From Desulfamplus sp. (GTDB taxonomy: Bacteria > Desulfobacterota > Desulfobacteria > Desulfobacterales > Desulfobacteraceae), in NCBI GenBank assembly GCA_015233755.1, contig JADFXA010000105.1, forward strand, positions 1 to 7,402: a stretch of 7,402 nt of DNA. The letters run 5' to 3'. Position numbers and translations under genes: made by a program. Positions 1 through 5,132 of the stretch are shown one piece after another (positions within the stretch are counted from its first letter, which is position 1; every line of letters begins with the position of its first letter). A model generated the notes under the pieces. The model was not told the DNA's origin. It saw nothing but the letters and a program-made list of their open reading frames with translations, and made no database searches.

Positions 1-417
1 GTATACTCATCAAGAACAGGCGAGACAAAGAAGATAGCAGAATTAATTGCAGAAGGAATAAGAATAGGAGGGCATGGAGCCACTCTTAAAAATGCTATTG
101 ATGTGAAAAACGAAAACGACCTTAATGGGTTTGACGGATATTTGTTTGGTTCAGCAACTTATCACGGAGAGATGATAACCTCAATGAAACAACTGCTTTT
201 TATAGCAGAGCGTGCAAATCTTGAAAATCTTCCAGGAGGCTCATTTGGTGCATTTGGCTGGAGTGGCGAAGCCCCTCAGAGAATATTTGATACTATGCAA
301 AACATATATAAAATGAAGATGACGGGTTCACCTCTGATGCTAAAGGCAAGTTGGCTTCAAGGCGGGATTGTTATGGCTCAAGATTATGGAAAAGCTATGG
401 CAAAGATGTTAAGTTGA
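1..417 (+). CDS. Flavodoxin-like protein, 3' portion (5' end cut by window edge)
   Basis: The frame is open from base 1 to a TGA at 415-417, giving 138 visible residues without the N-terminus. The fragment begins with an FMN phosphate-binding loop, SSRTGETKK at fragment residues 3-11, matching the flavodoxin pattern (S/T)xTGxT followed by a helix. Further along are GSATYHGEM (50-58) and FGAFGWSGEA (82-91), the two loops that pack against the flavin ring in flavodoxins. The protein is therefore expected to bind FMN and act as a low-potential electron carrier in the cytoplasm. If it is a stand-alone flavodoxin, only about 5-10 residues are missing. The GWSGEA loop is also typical of the C-terminal flavodoxin domain of flavodiiron proteins (FprA type), so a longer multidomain protein cannot be excluded. 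The GTG at 103 lies inside the domain and is not the real start. The gene converges on the leftward mutase gene, with an inverted repeat between them. Confidence 0.85.
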   Translation, partial: VYSSRTGETKKIAELIAEGIRIGGHGATLKNAIDVKNENDLNGFDGYLFGSATYHGEMITSMKQLLFIAERANLENLPGGSFGAFGWSGEAPQRIFDTMQNIYKMKMTGSPLMLKASWLQGGIVMAQDYGKAMAKMLS

Positions 418-423
418 GTGGTC

Positions 424-466
424 ATAAAAAGAAAGATTTGACAACCTTTAAGAAGTTGTCAAATCT
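424..466 (-). terminator. Probable rho-independent terminator of the leftward uppP-mutase pair, possibly bidirectional
   Basis: A perfect 12-bp inverted repeat has arms AGATTTGACAAC (434-445) and GTTGTCAAATCT (455-466), separated by a 9-nt loop. On the minus strand the stem is followed by TTCTTTTTAT, a U-rich run, so the structure fits as terminator for the leftward mutase gene, which stops 74 bp before it. On the plus strand the bases after the stem are AAAATAGCTTTAT, a poor U tract. It therefore probably serves the flavodoxin-like gene less well, though it lies only 17 bp past that stop. The stem is AT-rich, so its strength is uncertain. Confidence 0.7.
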
Positions 467-540
467 AAAATAGCTTTATAACAATTTACTTTTTACTCTT
501 TTCTTTATGTCCACTTAAACTATACATCTCTTAAAGCATT

Positions 541-1959
541 TTATATTTCTACTTTAGAAGTTGCTATAATTTCTTGAAGCTCTTTTTCTACATTATCTTT
601 AATCTCGTTAAGCCTGCGTTCTGTGGCAGCCTCAAATCTTAACACCAAAGCTGGCTGAGTGTTAGAAGCCCTAACAAGACCCCACCCATCTCCAAATAAA
701 GCTCTCATACCATCAATATCAATAACCTTATATTTCTCTTTAAACTTATCAGTAATCTTTTTAACTACATTAAATTTCGTCTCATCTGGACAGTCGACCC
801 TTATTTCAGGTGTTGTAAACGTGATTGGTAAATCACTAATAAGCTCAGATACTGTTTTTCCTGTATTTACAACAATTTCAAGAAGACGGCATGTAGCATA
901 AAGAGCGTCATCATAGCCAAGATACCTATCCTTAAAAAATATATGCCCGCTCATCTCTCCCGCAAGTTCTGCATCCTCTTCTTTCATCTTCTTTTTTATC
1001 AAAGAGTGTCCAGTTTTCCACATAATGCCTCTTCCGCCATGCTTTTCAATGTCGTTATACATAGTCATTGAACACTTAACTTCTGATATAAATGTAGAGT
1101 TTGGCTTTCGTGAGAGAATCTCCCTTGCAAAGATCACCATAAGCTGATCTCCGTAAACAATCTCACCTCTTTCATCTACAATACCAATACGGTCAGCATC
1201 TCCATCATAACCAACACCTAAATCAAGTCTCTTATCTTTTACAAGTTCAATTAAATCAACCATATTCTTCTTGACGGTTGGGTCTGCTGGGTGGTTTGGG
1301 AATCTGCCGTCCATGTTACAGTAAAGCTCATGCACCTCACAACCGAGAGTCCTTAATACAGGTAGAGCCGTAATTGAACCTGTTCCATTGCCAGCATCTA
1401 CACCTATTCTTATTTTTTTGTCTGATTTATTGGTATCAATCAAGTTTGATATATTGCTAATAATATAATTTTTATAAGGGGTAATTACATCAAAATAAGA
1501 TAAATTGCCCTTTCCGACTGAATATTTATCTGAATCAATTATTTGTCTTATATCTTGAAGTCCTGTGCTATGGATAGAATCAAATCCACTCATTAGCTTA
1601 AATCCATTATATTCAGGAGGGTTATGGCTTGCTGTAACCATTGCACCACCTTGACTTTTGCAGTGGTGAATCGAAAAATAGAGTACAGGTGTGGGGCAGA
1701 CGCCAATATCAATAACATCGCAACCCGTTGAGATAATTCCTTCAATAAATGCTTTAGCGTATTCGTCAGATGTTATTCTGCAATCTCTTCCTACAGTTAC
1801 AACTATTTTTCTACCATTTGAGGAGTTAATCTTACTATGGTCTTCATGCTGAGAGAGCATCGTTCCATAAGCTTTTCCTATATTTAAAGCATCTTTTTCA
1901 TTAAAATCTTCACCTGTTATTCCTCTTATATCATATTCCCTGAAAATTCCCGGGTTCAT
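541..1959 (-). CDS. Phosphomannomutase/phosphoglucomutase (alpha-D-phosphohexomutase family)
   Basis: The 472-residue product interconverts hexose-6-phosphate and hexose-1-phosphate in the cytoplasm (mannose and/or glucose), supplying precursors of GDP-mannose or UDP-glucose for surface polysaccharides. All four active-site loops are visible: the phosphoserine loop TASHNP (109-114, catalytic S111), the metal loop DGDADR (252-257), the sugar-binding loop GEMSGH (334-339), and the phosphate-binding loop RASNTQP (430-436). The N-terminus, MNPGIFREYDIRG, is also typical. The length is near that of AlgC-type bifunctional PMM/PGM enzymes, and the GEMSGH loop is the form found in that group; substrate preference cannot be settled from sequence alone. 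The ATG is preceded by AAGGAGGT (1964-1971, minus strand) with a 4-nt gap, a near-perfect ribosome-binding site. It lies 108 bp downstream of uppP on the same strand and is probably cotranscribed. Gene names used for such enzymes include algC, manB and cpsG; I leave the symbol blank because the specificity is unknown. Confidence 0.95.
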   Translation of the reverse strand: MNPGIFREYDIRGITGEDFNEKDALNIGKAYGTMLSQHEDHSKINSSNGRKIVVTVGRDCRITSDEYAKAFIEGIISTGCDVIDIGVCPTPVLYFSIHHCKSQGGAMVTASHNPPEYNGFKLMSGFDSIHSTGLQDIRQIIDSDKYSVGKGNLSYFDVITPYKNYIISNISNLIDTNKSDKKIRIGVDAGNGTGSITALPVLRTLGCEVHELYCNMDGRFPNHPADPTVKKNMVDLIELVKDKRLDLGVGYDGDADRIGIVDERGEIVYGDQLMVIFAREILSRKPNSTFISEVKCSMTMYNDIEKHGGRGIMWKTGHSLIKKKMKEEDAELAGEMSGHIFFKDRYLGYDDALYATCRLLEIVVNTGKTVSELISDLPITFTTPEIRVDCPDETKFNVVKKITDKFKEKYKVIDIDGMRALFGDGWGLVRASNTQPALVLRFEAATERRLNEIKDNVEKELQEIIATSKVEI

Positions 1960-2067
1960 AACAACCTCCTTGTTGATCGTATTCTTTTTTCATAAACGTT
2001 TTATTGAAAGCATAAGCCAAGTTTATCTGATTGTTGTAAAAAAACAACACCCATAAGAGAACAAAAT

Positions 2068-3006
2068 CTATAAGACTCCCATAATCACAGCAACAACTCC
2101 TAAAAACCAACAATATGGGGCAAATAGATATAGCTTTCCGACCTTAACTATTCTAAGAAGCAATTTGAGTGCTATATATCCGACTACAAACGCCATAAGT
2201 GTGCCATAAAGTGTTGGCATGTTAATAAATGTTTTACAACCAGAACCAAAAATATCTTTTAAACTTAATAGCTCTGCACCTACAATAGCGGGTATTGATA
2301 GGAGAAATGAAAATTTTGCGGCTGTCTCTCTCTCAATACCTGAAAAAAGCCCCGCTGCAATGGTTGCACCAGACCTTGATATACCAGGTATAACAGCAAC
2401 TCCTTGACAAATACCTATGAACAATGCCTCTTTATAACCAAATCTCATTATATTGCTATGGTGAGCATTCGCTGTATCGTAATTATTATTGATATTGTTA
2501 TCATTCGGAATAATATTAAGGTTTTTATTGATTCCTTTTTTAATATCTTTTGTAAACCACAAAAAAGTACCTGTTATAATTAACATAGTTCCAACAAAAT
2601 TAATTGAGCCAAAAAATATCTCAACATACTGTTTTAGAAAAATGCCTATTATTGCAGTTGGAATTGAGCTTACGATAATTAGAAATATTAGTCTTATGTC
2701 AGGATTTTCCTTAATATGCTTATTAAAATATTGTAGATTGAAATTTGATTTTGTTGGATTGTTTAGCAGTGTAATAATAGCTATTGCACTTTCAATCACA
2801 GATGCGAACATTGATTTGATATTCTTAAAAAAGACAATAATGACAGCGGCTAAAGTTCCAATATGAAGAGTTATATCAAAAAAAAGTGTTGGTTCTGTAA
2901 TATTAAATACATATTGGCCAAGTGCGAGATGACCAGAGCTGCTGACTGGAAGAAATTCTGTAAGACCTTGTAGCATTCCAAGCAATAACGCCTGATAAGT
3001 TTCCAT
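2068..3006 (-). CDS. uppP: Undecaprenyl-diphosphate phosphatase (UppP/BacA)
   Basis: This integral membrane enzyme dephosphorylates undecaprenyl diphosphate to undecaprenyl phosphate, recycling the lipid carrier used for peptidoglycan, O-antigen and other exported glycans; extra copies confer bacitracin resistance. Both family motifs are present. The first is the (E/Q)xxxE region QGLTEFLPVSSSGH (13-26), which has Q13 before G14 and E17 as the conserved acid. The second is PGISRSGAT (207-215, key R211), followed by the conserved KFSFLLSIPA segment (231-240). Several hydrophobic helices span the chain, as expected for a protein with about eight membrane segments. At 312 residues it is about 40 longer than the usual 265-280. 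The extra length sits in two loops: a polar stretch around 82-102 and an asparagine-rich stretch around 159-186. The ATG has AGGAG (3014-3018, minus strand) 7 nt upstream. It is the first gene of a probable two-gene leftward operon with the hexose-phosphate mutase. Confidence 0.95.
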   Translation of the reverse strand: METYQALLLGMLQGLTEFLPVSSSGHLALGQYVFNITEPTLFFDITLHIGTLAAVIIVFFKNIKSMFASVIESAIAIITLLNNPTKSNFNLQYFNKHIKENPDIRLIFLIIVSSIPTAIIGIFLKQYVEIFFGSINFVGTMLIITGTFLWFTKDIKKGINKNLNIIPNDNNINNNYDTANAHHSNIMRFGYKEALFIGICQGVAVIPGISRSGATIAAGLFSGIERETAAKFSFLLSIPAIVGAELLSLKDIFGSGCKTFINMPTLYGTLMAFVVGYIALKLLLRIVKVGKLYLFAPYCWFLGVVAVIMGVL

Positions 3007-3070
3007 TTTTATTCTCCTGTTTGATTACTTCTTAAAAAAATCTGATTAATTGTGTTTACGATTTTGCGTT

Positions 3071-3099
3071 TTAATATATTCTTACAGGTTAAAAATCAA
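3071..3099 (-). promoter_or_regulatory. Possible sigma-70-type promoter for uppP
   Basis: On the minus strand there is a TTGATT (3094-3099) and, after a 17-bp spacer, TATTAA (3071-3076), which are 4/6 matches to the -35 and -10 consensus. A TATATT 2 bp upstream of that -10 would give a 15-bp spacer instead. The position, 65-90 bp ahead of the uppP start, is suitable. In such AT-rich DNA matches of this quality arise by chance, so this is only a candidate. Confidence 0.25.
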
Positions 3100-3118
3100 G
3101 TATGCCATATATAAAGAA

Positions 3119-3151
3119 TAGTGTGCAAAATACGTGCATAAGTGTGAAATT
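3119..3151. repeat. Two AGTGTG direct repeats 21 bp apart, possible activator sites
   Basis: AGTGTGCAAAAT (from 3120) and AGTGTGAAATTT (from 3141) share the core AGTGTG and an A/T-rich tail. They start 21 bp apart, two helical turns, so a dimer could contact both on one DNA face. Between them lies TGCA-N7-TGCA (3124-3138). They sit about 110-140 bp upstream of the predicted sigma-54 start site, the normal range for enhancer-binding protein sites. They are short, and no named regulator can be assigned. Confidence 0.3.
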
Positions 3152-3227
3152 TTCGTAATTTTTAATATTGTTCAAAGAGAAAATAATCCAATCCATTATA
3201 CAAAGTCTTATTTTTATTGCTATTTTT

Positions 3228-3251
3228 AGTATTGGCATAACTATTGCTATA
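3228..3251 (+). promoter_or_regulatory. Sigma-54 (RpoN) -24/-12 promoter, overlapped by an extended -10 box
   Basis: The sequence TTGGCAT (3232-3238), then five bases, then TTGCT (3244-3248) places the GG at 3234-3235 exactly 12 bp from the GC at 3246-3247, the rigid spacing required by sigma-54. The -12 box matches TTGCW fully and TGGCATA matches TGGCACG at 5 of 7 bases. The five flanking bases 3228-3232 also fit the published mrNrY pattern. The transcription start would be near 3259, leaving a leader of about 80 nt. The same bases form TGCTATAAT (3245-3253), an extended -10 for the housekeeping sigma factor without a clear -35 box, so one or both polymerase forms may use this site. Confidence 0.6.
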
Positions 3252-3328
3252 ATATTAGTCAAAGTGAAGCAATAACAAAAGGAACACAATAGATTTGATC
3301 GCTATAAACATATTAAAAATAAATATTT

Positions 3329-3335
3329 AAGGTGA
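3329..3335 (+). promoter_or_regulatory. Ribosome-binding site that decides the glycosyltransferase start
   Basis: AAGGTGA lies 5 nt ahead of the ATG at 3341, good Shine-Dalgarno spacing. The in-frame GTG at 3332 is part of this element itself and has nothing suitable upstream, so the ATG at 3341 is preferred. Confidence 0.7.
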
Positions 3336-3340
3336 ATATC

Positions 3341-4945
3341 ATGGCACTATTAGTAAACCCTGGGTTACAACTTAAAAGCTCAATTAAAGATGAAAAAAAT
3401 AAAACTGATAAAAAGGGGAGTGGCAAAAAGCTAACTCTTCATAATTTAAATGAAAAAATTACAGTAGATAATATTATTACAGACTCTGAGTATAAAAAGG
3501 GTGCTCCTGTATCTTTTACAAGCAACACAATTTCTGAAGAAAACGCTACTAAAACAAGCAAACTGGCCGCAATGATATGTATAGCAATTGTTGTGGTTGC
3601 AGCACATCAGGCAGTTATACATGGTGCATCTATGGCAAGTTTTCTAAGAGGCACTTCTATTGGAACACTGTTTCTGCAATGTTCTGTAGCCTTTGTATCG
3701 CTTGCTTTTATTGAACTTATTTGGCGTGCTGTTTTGGTTCTCATGTATAAGCCAATTAAAGGATGTGAAGATGAGCTTCTTCCTGGCTGTACAGTTATTG
3801 TTCCTGCATATAACGAGGGTAAACAGGTTTTTGTAACTCTCCAAAGTCTTGCGGCAAGCGATTATCCTAAAGATAAATTGAAACTTATAGCAGTTGATGA
3901 CGGTAGTGTTGATGACACTTGGGAGTGGATTAAAAAGGCAAAAGAGGTTCTTGGTGATCGCGTAACTACAATAAAACAACCTTGCAATAAGGGTAAACGT
4001 CATGCTCTTTATGAAGGATTTCAGCAAAGCGATGGTGAGATTTTGGTAACAGTTGATAGTGATTCAACTGTTGATGCCAATACTCTACGTAACCTTGTAT
4101 CTCCTTTTGTTGTAGATAAAAAAGTTGGTGCTGTTGCTGGTAATGTAAGGGTTCTCAATATGGATAAGGGAATTATTCCCAAGATGCTTGACGTAGTTTT
4201 TGTTTATAGTTTTGACTTTATTCGTGCAAGCCATAGCATGGTCAAAGCTGTTATGTGTACACCTGGTGCTTTATCTGCGTATCGTCGTGATATTGTGATG
4301 AGTATATTGAAAGAGTGGTTGCATCAGAAGTTTTGTGGTCAACCTGCAAATATTGGTGAAGATCGTGCAATGACTAACCTTATTATAAGAGAAGGGTATC
4401 ATGTTCTCTTTCAGCAGAATGCTAAAGTTTATACAGAGGTGCCTATTAAATTTGTTAATCTTTGCAAGATGTACCTAAGATGGGCAAGAAGTAATGTTCG
4501 CGAAACTATTGCTATGACACGCTTTATATTTAAACCTTTCCGTGAAGGCTCAAAACTTGGTGCAAGAGTAAATCTTATATCTGGTTGGGCTGCGATTGTA
4601 AAAGCTCAGATATTTCTTGTAATCACTTGGGTATTGATTATCCTGCACCCAATGACATTTGGAGTTAATGCCCTGATTGGTGTGGTTGTCTCTTCAAGTT
4701 TAGCAGCAATTATATATGCTTGGAAATTTGGAAGTTTTGCATCTCTTTGGTCATTCGTTTATGGTATCTATTTCTTTATAGCTCTATCATGGATAAGACC
4801 TTATGCACTAATAACACCACACAAGGCTGGCTGGTTGACACGTCAGATTAAATCAAAACCAGAAGCAAAGTCAGATTCTACAGTAAAAGATGTGGTTGCA
4901 GTAGGTAAAGAAGATAGTATGTTTTTGCAGAAAACAGCTGCTTAA
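3341..4945 (+). CDS. Membrane-embedded family 2 glycosyltransferase, probable processive polysaccharide synthase
   Basis: The 534-residue product (from ATG 3341) has the architecture of hyaluronan synthase, NodC, PgaC and cellulose-synthase-like enzymes. Residues 1-75 are polar, lysine-rich and probably disordered. Two membrane segments follow (about 76-93 and 108-136), then a cytoplasmic GT-A catalytic domain (about 150-400), three more hydrophobic segments (about 417-435, 440-460, 464-484) and a charged tail. Catalytic-site motifs are VIVPAYNE (152-159), DDGS (186-189), NKGKRHAL (216-223), DSD (239-241, the metal-binding DxD) and GEDR (339-342, with the presumed catalytic base D341). The last signature, normally QxxRW, reads MYLRW (377-381), followed by ARSNVRE. 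The enzyme should take a nucleotide sugar in the cytosol and extend a glycan at the inner membrane; sugar and product are unknown. It is a lone rightward gene with its own sigma-54-like promoter and terminator. Its divergent neighbours supply a hexose-1-phosphate and recycle the lipid carrier, which supports a role in envelope glycans. A non-processive lipid-linked transferase remains possible. Confidence 0.85.
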   Translation: MALLVNPGLQLKSSIKDEKNKTDKKGSGKKLTLHNLNEKITVDNIITDSEYKKGAPVSFTSNTISEENATKTSKLAAMICIAIVVVAAHQAVIHGASMASFLRGTSIGTLFLQCSVAFVSLAFIELIWRAVLVLMYKPIKGCEDELLPGCTVIVPAYNEGKQVFVTLQSLAASDYPKDKLKLIAVDDGSVDDTWEWIKKAKEVLGDRVTTIKQPCNKGKRHALYEGFQQSDGEILVTVDSDSTVDANTLRNLVSPFVVDKKVGAVAGNVRVLNMDKGIIPKMLDVVFVYSFDFIRASHSMVKAVMCTPGALSAYRRDIVMSILKEWLHQKFCGQPANIGEDRAMTNLIIREGYHVLFQQNAKVYTEVPIKFVNLCKMYLRWARSNVRETIAMTRFIFKPFREGSKLGARVNLISGWAAIVKAQIFLVITWVLIILHPMTFGVNALIGVVVSSSLAAIIYAWKFGSFASLWSFVYGIYFFIALSWIRPYALITPHKAGWLTRQIKSKPEAKSDSTVKDVVAVGKEDSMFLQKTAA

Positions 4946-4961
4946 GAATTAGTTTTATACC

Positions 4962-4980
4962 TCTCCATTTAAATTGGAGA
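4962..4980 (+). other. Small hairpin ahead of the terminator
   Basis: TCTCCA (4962-4967) and TGGAGA (4975-4980) form a 6-bp perfect stem with a TTTAAAT loop, 17 bp past the glycosyltransferase stop and just before the main terminator. No U tract follows it directly. It could help protect the mRNA 3' end or may simply be chance. Confidence 0.3.
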
Positions 4981-4993
4981 AACTAAAAATAAT

Positions 4994-5036
4994 AAAAACC
5001 CCGCTCTTATTCAATGCCTTAAGAGTGGGGTTTTTT
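4994..5036 (+). terminator. Strong rho-independent terminator, likely bidirectional
   Basis: CCCCGCTCTTA (4999-5009) pairs with TAAGAGTGGGG (5020-5030) through 11 bp including one G-U pair, with a 10-nt loop. It is flanked by AAAAA (4994-4998) on the left and TTTTTT (5031-5036) on the right. It ends the glycosyltransferase transcript, whose stop is about 50 bp upstream. The A run gives a U tract in the opposite direction as well, so it can also end the leftward RNase transcript, whose stop is about 100 bp away. Confidence 0.92.
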
Positions 5037-5132
5037 ATTCAGATTTTTTATTTAGAGGTGATATTTATTCACTTGGAAAGATGTATTAGCAGCAATAAAA
5101 TGAATGTGATATGTATGTGCTCCAACTACAAT

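Larger units (their letters stand above)
3007..3340. other. Divergent intergenic region between uppP and the glycosyltransferase gene
   Basis: The 334 bp carry no convincing gene. A hydrophobic leftward reading frame at 3089-3289 would need a TTG start, has no ribosome-binding site, resembles nothing I know, and covers the promoter elements. The region holds the uppP ribosome-binding site, a weak leftward promoter candidate, a pair of 21-bp-spaced direct repeats (3119-3151), a near-consensus rightward sigma-54 element (3228-3251) and a leader of about 80 nt before the glycosyltransferase start. Confidence 0.7.

Noticed and set aside
1994..2001. AAACGTTT palindrome with loosely symmetric flanks between uppP and the mutase gene
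   Set aside because: An 8-bp palindrome in AT-rich DNA is expected by chance, the flanks are imperfect, and no promoter is adjacent.
2032..2049. TGTTGT / ACAACA hairpin with an A6 loop between uppP and the mutase gene
   Set aside because: A 6-bp AT-rich stem without a following U tract is too weak to call a terminator; the two genes can be cotranscribed.
1931..2113. Leftward 60-residue frame spanning the uppP end and mutase start
   Set aside because: It overlaps two well-supported genes in another frame and has no family resemblance.
2489..2866. Rightward 125-residue frame
   Set aside because: It is antisense to uppP; its hydrophobic composition mirrors the membrane gene beneath it.
3102..3107. 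Leftward TGGCAT as a possible sigma-54 -24 box for uppP
   Set aside because: No GC dinucleotide occurs at the required 12-bp distance, so the -12 element is absent.
3089..3289. Leftward hydrophobic 66-residue reading frame in the uppP-glycosyltransferase intergenic region
   Set aside because: It needs a TTG start, lacks a ribosome-binding site, overlaps the promoter elements, and its hydrophobicity is explained by T-rich DNA on that strand.
3644..4027. Leftward 127-residue frame
   Set aside because: It is wholly antisense to the conserved catalytic domain of the glycosyltransferase, with no own signals.
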